Program-made: the position numbers and the translations under genes
NCBI GenBank assembly: GCA_029891385.1
Contig: CM057234.1
Coordinates: forward strand, 26,770,350 to 26,834,349
DNA from: Erythroxylum novogranatense
Lineage: Eukaryota > Streptophyta > Magnoliopsida > Malpighiales > Erythroxylaceae
DNA: 64,000 nucleotides
Direction: 5' to 3'
Notes under the pieces: model-generated
What the model was told of the DNA's origin: nothing
The model's database searches: none
What the model saw: only the letters and a program-made list of their open reading frames with translations
Part shown: positions 45,421 through 55,533 of the stretch, in pieces
Position numbering within the stretch: the stretch's first letter is position 1
How the letters are laid out: each line of letters starts with the position of its first letter

Positions 45421-45494
45421 TTCTATCCATATGTAAATACCTGAGGAATTGACATAATATGAACGTCTTTGATCTATCCATTCATGATGTTCGG

Positions 45495-45615
45495 TAAAAA
45501 TGAATTGTCAGATATATATATACAGGCCTACATACATTGATATATATATGTATATATACATATATATATATATAAATATATATCTATATAGCTATATCGA
45601 TATATATATAGAAAC
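45495..45615. repeat. TA-rich microsatellite
   Basis: Runs of ATATATAT with interspersed GTATATATACAT form partly palindromic sequence just upstream of the Helitron N-terminal ORF. Confidence 0.85.
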
Positions 45616-45774
45616 AATAAATTTGAATATATATTATAAATCGTATCACGATAAACATGTAAAAAACATTTTGTTTATGATCTAACAAACAATATATCGA
45701 ACAAACATGATTATAAACCATTTAAATAACTATAGCGAATTTATAAAAAATTTATTTCATTTAACTACACATAC

Positions 45775-46030
45775 CTTACTACGAAGAATGCGTGAGAGAA
45801 TAAGCGGGGACCTATAAAAATGGAGTATACATGCAATCAGAACGTAGAAAGGAGAATTTGCTCTATTTAGGTTAATAAATAACAATAGCTGAATTTTTAC
45901 AATAAATTTATTTAACCTAAGCATATATACCTTAGTACTCGAAGAATGCAGTAGAGAATAAGCACGGGGCCTTACAAAAATGGAGTATAAATGCAGTCAG
46001 AATCTCAAACGGAGAATTTGATAACTAAAA
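45775..46030. repeat. Direct repeat, about 130-bp period, in the Helitron 5' flank
   Basis: CCTTACTACGAAGAATGCG...GGAGAATTTG (45775-45860) recurs as CCTTAGTACTCGAAGAATGC...GGAGAATTTG (45930-46020). Both contain GAGAATAAGC and AAAATGGAGTATA. Confidence 0.8.
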
Positions 46031-46729
46031 TAAGAGGGTAGTTGAGAGAAGTAAAGTTTGGGTGGAGAAAATGTTTCAATGGTTGGGGTAGATTTGCTTT
46101 AAGGGTTAAGGCAGGAGAGCGGTAAGAAGTTAGAATATAAAGGTGTCGATGGAGTGCGTGCGAGAGATCAAATTTCGTTGTAAGTTATTTTGATGCCAAA
46201 GAAATGGCCCTTGAATGATTGATTGATAAGCGGATGCAAAAAGGCAAGCTTGGAAGAAGAGGAAATGATTGTAGAAGGTGAACTGTCAAGAAGAAGAGTA
46301 AAGGCAAACAATGATAGTAATTTCTAAAGAAGAAAATAATTGTAGAAGGTCAACTCGTCCGAGTATGCGTGTATAATAATTTTATCACCTATGAATTAAA
46401 ACGTCGATCTCTACTCGGTGCTCTTCTTCTAATTACATTCATGTTTGCTTACTTCTTCAATACATTTTGGCGAGATTCGACATTATTATACCGGTTAGAA
46501 GATTATTCCATACAAGAAAACAGTGCGAATATCCGGTTCATACATTTTGGGGGTTAGCGTGTCTTTCCTTGCCAAAAGTAAAAAATTATGACGGTCTCAC
46601 CTATGAATTAAAACGTCAATCTCTGTTCTGGTGTTTACTTCTGCAATATTGACAGTGTTTGACATTATACCTATTAATTGAAACGTCAATCTACCGATGA
46701 AGAAATGCATGCGATTAAAAGGAGGAGAT
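46031..46729. repeat. Mosaic repeat including two copies of the GAAACGTCAATCT module
   Basis: 46130-46190 matches 36730-36800. 46380-46560 and 46590-46690 are related to each other and to 28780-28930 and 47155-47380. The second copy runs directly into a polypurine-like AAAAGGAGGAGAT and an LTR start, so this module probably belongs to the Copia family's 3' internal region. Confidence 0.6.
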
Positions 46730-47640
46730 TGTTAAGTCAAAACGACTTTACATAAATGATTTTGATGAACTACAAATAATGATGAAAAAGGAGACGATGA
46801 AAAGAAGAAGGAAGTTGAAAAGCAGACGCAAGTTGAAAAGCAGATGGAAGCAAAACCAGACGGAAGCAAAAGCGGACGAAAGTTGTGCAAAAGTAGACGG
46901 GAGTAAAAGCAGACGAAAGCAAACCACATGTGAATTAAGAATCAGTTTGAGTTTGTTACAAAACTCAATTGAATAACCGGTTCTTTCAAGATTCAAGCAA
47001 TCTCTGTTCTGGTCGTCTTCTTCTTGCGAAAAACAGAAAATGATTGTAGAAGGTCAACCTGTCAGGAAGAAGAGTAAAGGGAAGCAATGACACTAATTTC
47101 CAAAGAAGAGAAAATAATTGTAGAAGGTCAACCTGTCAGGAGTAGGACGTGAGAAATCTATCACCTATGAATTGAAACATCAATTTCTGTTATGGTCCTC
47201 TTCTTCTCTTTGCACTCCTCATGTTTGCTTACTTCTGGAATACGTTCACGTATGAATTGAAACGTCAATCTCTGTTCTGGTCTACTTCTGCAATACGCTA
47301 TTGGCAGTGTTTGACATTATTATAGCGGCTAGAGGATTGTACCTATTAATTGAAAACTCAATCTACGTGACAGAAAAAATCTGTGCAGTTAAAAAGGACG
47401 AGATTGTTAAGTCAAAACGACTCGACATCAATGATTTTGATGAAGTACAAATAATGATGAAAAAGCAGACGATGAAAAAAAGATGAAGAAAAATAGATGG
47501 AACCTATTGAAAAGCATGTTAAGTCAAAATGACTTGAGATATATCATTTTAATGAATAACAGACGAACAAAAACAGACGAAGTACAAAAACAGACGAAGT
47601 AGAAAAACAGACGGAGAATGCGAAAGCATAAATAATATGT
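46730..47640 (+). mobile_element. Three consecutive Copia LTR 5' fragments
   Basis: TGTTAAGTCAAAACGAC or a close variant begins at 46730, 47407 and 47518. The first two are preceded by AAGGAGGAGAT or AAGGACGAGAT, so two copies of the internal-end plus LTR-start junction lie in tandem. 46730-46995 continues through CAGACG minisatellite into the LTR middle (TCAATTGAATAACCGG). The third fragment is direct LTR-in-LTR. Confidence 0.75.
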
Positions 47641-47850
47641 TGACTTCGACTCTTATTTATAACCTTCGTGTTCAACTGCTTCTTCAATCTTGCTTCTTGA
47701 ACCTTGAAACAAGCAGTTATTTAGTTAAGTTCTGTCTTTTGCTTTTGCTTCCGTCTGCTTTTCAACTTGCGTCTGTTTTTCTTCTTTCGTCTACTTGTCA
47801 CATTTCGTCTGCTTTTCAAGTTCACGTAAATATGAATTTATTGTCCTAAA
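47641..47850 (-). mobile_element. Copia LTR middle fragment, inverted
   Basis: The minus strand has CAGACGAAATG-type minisatellite, then GTTATAAATAAGAGTCGAAG, as in the plus-strand LTRs at 30108 and 36029. Confidence 0.65.
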
Positions 47851-47874
47851 AATATTGGCCTTTGGTTTTGATTT

Positions 47875-47982
47875 TATGATATATTTAACCATGTTGAGAT
47901 TTCTTCTGATTTCCTTGAACCGTTCTTCACTTAATGGTTTAGCGAAGATGTCCGCCCATTGATACTCTGTTTCAACGAACTG
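47875..47982 (-). pseudogene. Copia RNase H tail, inverted fragment
   Basis: Minus-strand translation: QFVETEYQWADIFAKPLSEE then RFKEIRRNLNMV. It is the same segment as 32.9-33.0 kb but keeps TGG where that copy has a stop. The TNL fragment starts at the fusion point. Confidence 0.85.
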
Positions 47983-48515
47983 TCTATTTCTAAAAATACA
48001 TTAGAAATGCATGACTTAATGGAAGAAATGGGTAAGGAAGTTGTACGTCAAGAATCTAGATATCCCAATACACGTAGTAGATTATGGGATCCAAAAGATG
48101 TCTTTAAAGTACTTGTAGAGGACAAGGTAAAATTAGTCACTTACTTTCTATATGAGATTTTTAAGTTGTGTATTGATATTATCTTAAGAAAAATATATAT
48201 TGCAAAACTTTGAACTTATGGTTTTCAAATAAAGATATTTTAAACATACCTTCAATTAATATAATATAATTTTGAAAATCATTTTAACTTTCTTTTTTAC
48301 TAAAAAGAAATATTTGATTGTTATTTGTTAGGGATCAGAAGCAGCGGAAAGCATAAGGTTAGATGTGTCCAAAATACAGGAGATAGATTTAAATGCAGAA
48401 GTGGATAGATGGCCATGGTTATTCGTTAGGGGATGTAGCCTTGTTCAAGTTCAATTTAGATGAACATGGAAGTACAGAAATCCTGAAGTGCGGCGTCACT
48501 CCATTATATTCCTAA
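47981..48515 (+). pseudogene. Captured TIR-NBS-LRR (TNL) resistance-gene fragment with intron
   Basis: The first exon (47981-48126) encodes LEMHDLMEEMGKEVVRQES and SRLWDPKDVFKVLVEDK, the MHD-containing end of the NB-ARC domain. It ends at DK|gtaaaatt. The intron (48127-48331) ends in ttgttag. The second exon (48332 to about 48403) continues in phase 0 with GSEAAESIRLDVSKIQEIDL, the typical first post-NB-ARC exon of TNLs. After a short gap, 48435-48515 encodes VALFKFNLDEHGSTEILKCG and VTPLYS then stop, like the C-terminal jelly-roll (C-JID) end of TNLs. TIR, P-loop and LRR parts are missing, so it cannot be a working receptor. Flanked by Copia LTR and RNase H fragments. Confidence 0.82.
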
Positions 48516-48689
48516 TATCAGGATCAATTCTATTAAGCATTCGAGTTTCCTACTCCAGTGTCCATTATGTTTTATAGCAAATTTGATGTAGTTCGTCACA
48601 GCTCGTTACTTCTCTCGCAAGGAAATTGAACTTCAAATCGCTTTTCGATTAAATGCCTTTTGTGCTTAAATACATTTTTTTGTTCGTAT

Positions 48690-48965
48690 AAATGCGCTTT
48701 TAAATCGTCTTTATGTCTTCGTCTGACTTTTGTATTCTCCGTCTGTATTGTTAACTTCGTCTACTTTTTCAACTCCGTTTATATTTTTAACTTCGTCTAC
48801 TTTTTCAACTCCGTCTATAATTATAACTTCGTCAACTTTTTCAACTCCATCTTTTTTAACCGTCTACTTTCTCAACTCCAATCTGCTTTTTCTCTTCTTT
48901 ATACATCTTTTCAACTTCGCTCATTATTCATCAAAATCATATATGTAAAGTCATTTGACTTAACA
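48690..48965 (-). mobile_element. Copia LTR 5' portion, inverted
   Basis: The minus strand begins TGTTAAGTCAAATGACTTTAC at 48965 and continues leftwards with GACGAAGTT-type minisatellite. It faces the RNase H tail at 47.9 kb in the same orientation, so the TNL fragment may sit inside a rearranged minus-strand Copia copy. Confidence 0.75.
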
Positions 48966-50350
48966 AGTAAGACGATCAAAATAAGACGCTGGAAAATAGC
49001 ATGAAGCGATATGTGCAATTACCATATTATTCTATCTAATATTACTATTCTAGAAATCGCAAGATGATAAATCTCCTCATATCCAAATCTGCACTACGTG
49101 TTTAAAAACTTTACAAAGCTATAGGCCATCTGTATACAACCTAAAGAGGTATCTTATAGACAAAGAGACTTCAAAGTGTTACCCAAAAACTTATTCATGC
49201 ATTATGAACGAGTACAAGAAAGATCAATTGTTATCATCTCACTTTCACTTTGTCTTTACTCTTAATCTTAACTTTCAAAGAAGTGAAACGATCAAAGTAA
49301 GACATTGAAAAGCAGACGAAAGCAAAAGCAGACGCAAGCTGAAAAACAGACGAAAGTAGAAAAACAGACGGAGTTGAAAAGCAGACAGAAGTAACACAAC
49401 TAAAGTAGCACGATAAAATTTAGACAAAGCAAAAGTAAGACGATGTCGAAGTAAGACGATGAAATAAAGACGTTGAAAAATAGCACGAAGCGATATGTTC
49501 AGTTACCATATTATGCTATCTAATATTACAATTTTTGAAATGGCAACATGATAAATCTGCTCATATGATGTTTCATCCAGACGAAAGTTATCCAAAAGTA
49601 GAGGGCAGGAAAAGCAGACGATGGAAAGCAGACGAAAGCAAATCACCTCCGAATTAAGAAGCGAGACGATAGAAAAAGCAAATCACCTCTCAATTAAGAA
49701 GCGAGACGATATAAGTGAGACGATAGAAGTGAAACGATCAAAGTCAGATATTGAAAAGTGAAAAGCAGACTGAAGTAAGACATAAAGCAGAAAAAGTTAG
49801 AGCAAGCGAAAGTAAGACACATAAAACTTTACAAAGCGATATGTCACATTCTTGAAAAATAGCACGGTTTATATGCGAGTTACTATATTATTCAAATCAC
49901 CACGTCTTCTAAAACTTTATGACTATAAGAAAATCTTGGTCAACGATTTGCAATCTTCCTATTGCATCACAAGTAAATGCTATATGGACGAGACCGACGA
50001 TGAATCGCTTATATCCAAGTCCGTGACTACGCCTTCTTTGTTCCAGCATCCTTTTTGATTAAAGTAGATGATTCTGGTGATAATCCACGAAACCTCTCGC
50101 TTTGACAGAGGAGTTCCTTTCGACATGAGAAAATATATGTACAAGGAAAGAGGATCTTTGGTGGTGAAGTAGCGACTTTGCAATTTATGATAAATCTCCT
50201 CATATCCAAGTCTGCACTACGCCTTCTTTGTTTGAGGCACTCTTTTTCAGAAGTCTCCACTACGTCTTCTTTATTCGAGCCATCTTTTTTCAGGATGGCA
50301 ACATGATAAATCTGCTCATATCCAAGTCTGCTGTAGGCTAACAGTTGGTG
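48966..50350 (+). repeat. Mosaic of Helitron gene fragments and CAGACG minisatellite
   Basis: The phrase ACCATATTATTCTATCTAATATTAC recurs with variants near 49021, 49505 and 49868, as at 30842. GATAAATCTCCTCATATCCAA recurs at 49063, 50190 and 50310, the HDKSPHIQV-encoding segment of the Helitron. 49940-50030 repeats ATCTTCCTATTGCATCACAAGT. CAGACGAAAG minisatellite lies at 49310-49400 and 49580-49640. Confidence 0.65.
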
Positions 50351-50770
50351 AACATTGATTTCCGTGTTCGACAATAACAACAGTGGACAGCAACAACAGT
50401 CGACAGCAACAACAACAAAACTCGGAAAACATCTGTACACACCAAAACAAAAAAAGCTTAAAGAAGATTTACAAGTAAAGAACAACTGGAAACCGAGACG
50501 ATGCGGTTACAACATCCGACGTCCAGTTGGTGAACAACCTTATGCTAGGTTCACGTGCTAGATTCACGTCGAAACCACTGATACTCTCTCGACACCAACA
50601 ACAGCTACGACAACCACAGCTGGAATGGAAAAAGCAGAGGAAGGCAATGGCGGAGAGGAAAAACAAAGACAGAGAAAGAAGACAACATGGATCTATTCCG
50701 TGATCGTCCATCCCATTCGCTCTTTAAGTAGTCACAAGCGCGACCGCTTGACAAACTATTGCATCAAAAG
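50351..50770. repeat. Copy of the 31.27-31.55 kb module
   Basis: Shares AAAAAAGCTTAAAGAAGATTTACAA, AACCACTG(T)GATACTCT and CGACAAC-rich stretches with 31270-31560. Short open frames on both strands are not considered genes. Confidence 0.55.
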
Positions 50771-51400
50771 ATTAGGTCAGAAGATTGCGTGCATATCGCG
50801 CGAAGACACAACATTCAACAAACAGAAAAAGAGGAAGACAAGGGCTGAGAGGAAAAACAAAGAAAGAGATCGCGCCTGACAAAATGACAAAATATTTGGG
50901 TCAGAAGATTGCGTGTATATCGCGCGAAGACACAACATTCAATAAACAGAAAGAAAGAATATAAGCCGCTGGATTAACTGGACGATAGGGATCTATTTCG
51001 TGGTCGTCCATCCCGTCGTATTTGGGTCAGAAGATTGCGTGTATATCGCGCGAAGATACAACATTCAACAAACAGAAAAAGAGGAAGACAAGGGCTGAGA
51101 GGAAAAACAAAGAAAGAGATCGCGCCTGACAAAATGACAAAATATTTGGGTCAGAAGATTGCGTGTATATCGCGCGAAGACACAACATTCAATAAACAGA
51201 AAGAAAGAATATAAGCCGCTGGATTAACTGGACGATAGGGATCTATTTCGTGGTCGTCCATCCCGTCGTATTTGGGTCAGAAGATTGCGTGTATATCGCG
51301 CGAAGACACAACATTCAATAAACAGAAAGAAAGAAAAAGAAAGAATATAAGCCGCTTGATTAAATGGACGATAGGGATCTATTCCGTGGTCGCTCATCCG
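50771..51400. repeat. Tandem duplication, 250-bp unit, about 2.5 copies
   Basis: Units start at 50771, 51021 and 51271 (partial). The landmark AGGGCTGAGAGGAAAAAC is at 50841 and 51091, exactly 250 bp apart, and the units are nearly identical. Each unit itself contains GGGTCAGAAGATTGCGTGTA twice. This is the youngest-looking duplication in the window. Confidence 0.93.
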
Positions 51401-51985
51401 ATCGCTCTTAATATATAGACTTAAAGAAGGCAAAATGTCAAGTGTACGTTGTCAATTATGTCATCCACTCTGGTGATTTTCCACTAAATGTGGCCCTCCT
51501 AATGCGAATTTATGGTCAGCAAAAAGAAGATCTCGATTCAAGCCATAGAGAAATCTAACCAACTTTGTAAGAGGTTAGTTAGAAGAATGCTAGAATAATT
51601 TGTTTGCAAATGTGTATCTTCATACTATCTGTGTATTCTTTTCCGATTTAACAGAAACCCGTAATGAATAGTTTAAAGAGGATTGGATCGATCAATTCAA
51701 AGGAATGTGTTTCATGTAATGAGAAATTTATTTAACATACCTCTCATAATTTATTTTATTACGTATTAGTTTTATGATTTGATGTATCGGAAACGTATAT
51801 TAAGATGACGAAAGGTTTATAGACATACTGCTAATCCAGTATGGAAGGTTGCCACCCAAATACAGAAATCGATCTTCTATTATTAAATACTTCATATTCG
51901 AAAATGCATGCTTGAATTGGAGTATTCTCTTATTTTTCAATTTCAACAAAGTGCTGCCTTTTCCTTCAGCATACTTTTGAGCCCT
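51401..51985. other. Intergenic DNA downstream of the BAHD pseudogene
   Basis: No gene recognised. The tail of the BAHD reading frame without its normal stop runs through 51990-51800 on the minus strand. Confidence 0.5.
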
Positions 51986-51989
51986 GTCC

Positions 51990-53414
51990 TCCTTTTCCCC
52001 TCTTAACAAAAAGAGAAGTAAAAGCTTCAGTTTCATGCCTTTTTAAGGCCAAGCCAATCTCAACACCTCCAAGTCCATCACTTGCTTCGGTCAAAGCTAT
52101 TGCCCCTGTCTTGTCTATGGACGTAATGTCTACTTTCTTTGGTCATCCCCACCCAAAATCACAACTGTAGACCTGAAACTGAGTCGACCCTGCCACACTT
52201 AAACAATCTCCTGGTTTAAGAGTAAAAAGAAATGGCAGTAGCTTCTCCATTCCTTCCAAAGGTCCCTTCTCCAATTCCTTAATTGCGTTACTGATTCTAA
52301 GTACGGTCTTGGCCAGCCCATAATTTTCCTCCATGAAGATTCTAGCTTCTGCAGCAAAGCCTTTGCCAGTAACACAGTTTCCAAAATAGTTGTTTGGGAC
52401 CGGAGGGTCTAGACGTTTTCTAACATCTGCGGTGAAAGCGAAGTAAATGCTTGAGTTACCATCCTCTTGCCTTGCTTTCAACATACAAATTGATGTGTAA
52501 GCACATGTGAGTACAAAACTTGATAAGTGAATCGATGTTGTGGAATTAACAACATGAGTTTCCTCCTTGTTGAGAGCCTCCAGTTGTGACAAGACCTTTT
52601 CCCTTAACCTTTTTATGTCGTCACGATTCAACTGAAACGTAGACCGAACCACGTTTTGTGGTACAAATATGTCTAGCCGTAGCTTCAAGCTTCAAGCTTC
52701 GGGGGTTGCTGTCGTTACCCAACATGCTCCGGTTGACTTCTGCCCATTGGTTCAAGAACACCATTTCAAGTCTAGCTACGTCTTTGACGACGGTCCTGTC
52801 GAGGAAAGGAGTAAGTTCTGGTGGCAAGATAGGTGGATTCTGTTCCTTTAACAATTGTCTACAAATATAAGTCCATGCTTTAATGAATAAGGTTGTAGAT
52901 CTCCCATCAAGAATCGCATGATGACTATTAACAGCAATACAAAACCCTTTGTCTGGAAACGTTGTTGCTTGCAGAGCAATGGGTGAAGAGACAGTATCAG
53001 CACTTGGCAACTGGGGTATAAACGGACGTAACTCGGCAGCTTCCTTGACTCCGTTACTGGACAGAAAATCAAAGTCTGCGTTGGAGTCGGCTACAGAGAG
53101 TGAAACAGTGTCATTAGGAGTGTAAATGATAATAGGTTTAGGAGAATCTGAGGGCCATGTAAGACGACTTGGCCAGCTAGAGGTAGGAAGTGAAGGAGTG
53201 TTTGTGAGAGTGATTGCTTCAGTTTGGGGACGACAATAGACATGAAGTATACGGGATTTAACTCCGTGATTTGGTAGAAAAATATGCGGTCCACTGGGGG
53301 AAATTGAAACCATAACGTGTCGTAAAAGGTGAGAGGGAGAGAGAAGTCGGCGGCCGTCTCCGGCGACTTGTCCGTCGGAGCAACTTGACATACCTCTAGT
53401 ATTTGGGTAGACAT
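51990..53414 (-). pseudogene. BAHD acyltransferase pseudogene, paralogue of the 8.6 kb gene
   Basis: The minus-strand start MSTQILEVCQVAP is at 53414. The reading is colinear with the intact gene: FSLPLTFYDTLWFQFPPVDR, the HXXXD motif as HHAILDG, VPQNVVRSTFQL, NNYFGNC and CDFGWG. Three lesions are visible. A frameshift lies near 53155 in the PLAGQ region. A 7-bp tandem duplication (AGCTTGA twice, about 52681-52697) shifts frame before VPQNVV. A TGA follows directly after DFGWG (about 52143), where relatives have Arg. Beyond it PKKVDITSIDKTG and VEIGLALKRHE continue, but the normal stop is lost. Motifs are intact, so loss was recent. The parental enzyme would have been a clade I malonyltransferase-like BAHD. 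Confidence 0.92.
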
Positions 53415-53793
53415 AGAAGATGCCACACGACGTGGTGGAACTCAGTAGACAAAGACGATCTGATTTGATTTGCTTCTTTTTCTTTTCAATAACGAGGCGG
53501 CGAAATTAAATAGATACAAGTTTTAACTATTAACATTGATCCATTAAAAAATGTTAGATTTAAAAATATTCTAAAAATTGTAGGACTGTTTGTGTGTTTA
53601 AGAAAATGAGACATAGATTCGAAAGAGCCGGCCTCATTAGCATTTGGCGATTGGCCAATTCGATACTTCTAAGAGTAACACATTCACATGGCATGTGTGG
53701 AATCATCGGTCGATTGGTTGTGGGACTAACAACGTATGTCATTATCAGATATAGCTACAACCGGGAAAATCGTTCCAGACATCAAGCATCGAT
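53415..53793. other. Upstream flank of the BAHD pseudogene
   Basis: A TATA-like CTATTTAATTT on the minus strand near 53500 could be the old promoter. A 73-codon plus frame (53594-53815) has no recognisable family and runs into the hairpin. Confidence 0.4.
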
Positions 53794-53901
53794 TAGATAT
53801 TTAGTTTTGAATTGAGTGATTAATATTATTTGTGAATTATTATTGCTAAATATATCAATTCAAAAATAATATTAATCACTCAATTTAAAACTAAATATCT
53901 A
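53794..53901. repeat. Long near-perfect hairpin (38-bp arms, 32-nt loop)
   Basis: 53794-53831 and 53864-53901 are reverse complements, with one mismatch seen (TTTTGAATTG versus TTTTAAATTG). A third, partial echo (AATAATATAATCACTCAAA) follows at about 53917-53938. It is AT-rich and compact. It could be a tiny fold-back MITE or a small-RNA precursor. Confidence 0.85.
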
Positions 53902-53939
53902 CATATAAAAATAATTTATAAATAATATAATCACTCAAA

Positions 53940-55530
53940 CTCCCTATTTCCAATTACGGTTAAATGGATATATTCACCGTCAAAAGTATGTAATAAGTCA
54001 TAATTTTACCTTTGTTTTAGAAAAAAATTCTCATCTTACCTTGAAGCACCCCTTTGAAACTATGAATTTTATCTAGTCATCTTTTTTGTCACAGCCAAAG
54101 CGCGTGGTTACGCATAGTCTATATCAAATATATATAGTTTATATAATTGTAAAGCACTAAATTTATACTTGATTATTGCAAGGATGAAACAAATTTATTA
54201 TGAATAGATTGCTGTACAAATTGATTTGCCTAATTAAAATCCAAACTACCAAATGTAGAAGATTTATTGATTTTTCTAACAATCATCAAAATTTTCCAAA
54301 TGATTATATAAATCACAGAAAGTTTAACTAAATTAAAATTTATGTAAAGTGTAACAATTAATTATAACGACTTGTTTTCATTGACATAATTTTACATTAC
54401 ATTCTTTTGGTAATATATATGCAATTAATACGCATCAAACGGGCATATACTTCTATAAATTTATTCAAATATATCACTTTATAAAATAATGTATGAACTT
54501 GAGTGGCAAATAATTAAAAATATTCCATGAGCTAATTAAATTTGATATTTATCATTTTATAATCATAAATAGTATTTAAAATATAAAATTATCCTTAAAT
54601 TTAATCTAAAATGAAAATTTAATAGACAAATGAAAAAGGATTATCTTCCCTATGGTATTATATTTATAATTGTAATAACATTACAACAAACTAGGTTATT
54701 GATAGTGATTAAAAAGGTAGGCAATTTATCAAAAAATGTCGCACATCATTATTTTTCACGTTTTCAATTTCCCGTCAAAAATGTCTCCAATTCCTTATTG
54801 CATAAAATTTTAGGCGAAATTTTCAAGAATTGTAGACTCGAATATTAGTTACAAATTTTTTCGTACCTAAATCATTATAAATTTGTAGCCAAATATCAAG
54901 AAGTCAATGTTGCCAAAAAATAATTTGGCATCATATGATAGAGAACCCAAAATGTAGTCGAGATTTTTTGGCTACATCTTATAATAATGTAGTTATATAC
55001 TTTTTACTACATTTTTTGCAATTTCTTACGTATAGTTTTTTAACTACGTTTTTAAATATTGTAAATAAAGTCTTTTAACTACAAGCAAGTTTACAAGCAA
55101 GTTAAAATAATTGCATAGGCTTTCGTGGCTATTTTCATAATTCAAGTAATAAGCAAGTTTGTGATATTTTCTATATGATGTCCAACATATTTTCTATTGT
55201 CAATTATTTGCTTATTATTATTAAATTAAGATGTAGAAAAATATTATTAATGCAAAATGTTGAGCATTATTTTATAAGTAACATTATATAAGTATCATCA
55301 AATTGTAACAACAAAACTAATATAACATTAATGGGTAATTCTTTGTTCCTACCAAAATATTAATAATAGTATGAGCATTAGTTATAATTTGTAAACAAAA
55401 GGATACAAAGAAAAATAATAATTAGAATATGTGTGGACATAATGTCAAAGATTAGCTAAAAATATTGTCCAAGTCTATACAGTTGTAAGAAATAACAAGT
55501 TTGGAATCACAAATCATTCTAAACAAACAC
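53940..55530. other. AT-rich intergenic DNA with possible CACTA-like motifs
   Basis: No gene. CATTACAACAAACTAGG at about 54678 resembles a decayed CACTA terminus. 54840-55090 repeats TAGTTAC/GTAGCC, TTGGCTACAT and AACTACGTTTTT motifs in both orientations, like a subterminal array. Evidence is weak. Confidence 0.35.
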
Positions 55531-55533
55531 TAT

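Larger units (their letters stand above)
38240..45440 (-). mobile_element. Helitron (RepHel plus RPA), largely complete but degenerate
   Basis: In minus-strand order: N-terminal segment (45420-44169), Rep domain (about 44100-42880), SF1 helicase (about 42500-40727) and an RPA-like gene (about 40600-38473). This is the usual content of plant autonomous Helitrons. The exact termini (5' TC, 3' CTRR with hairpin, inserted between A and T) could not be fixed. The left limit is placed where Copia LTR similarity ends and the right limit at the N-terminal ORF. The noncoding 5' flank may extend to about 46.2 kb. Stops and frameshifts are few per domain, implying moderate age. Confidence 0.85.

Noticed and set aside
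47981..48515. Functional disease-resistance gene
   Set aside because: TIR, P-loop and LRR are missing and both flanks are Copia fragments.
53594..53815. 73-codon plus-strand ORF ahead of the hairpin
   Set aside because: No family resemblance or promoter, and its end lies in the inverted repeat.
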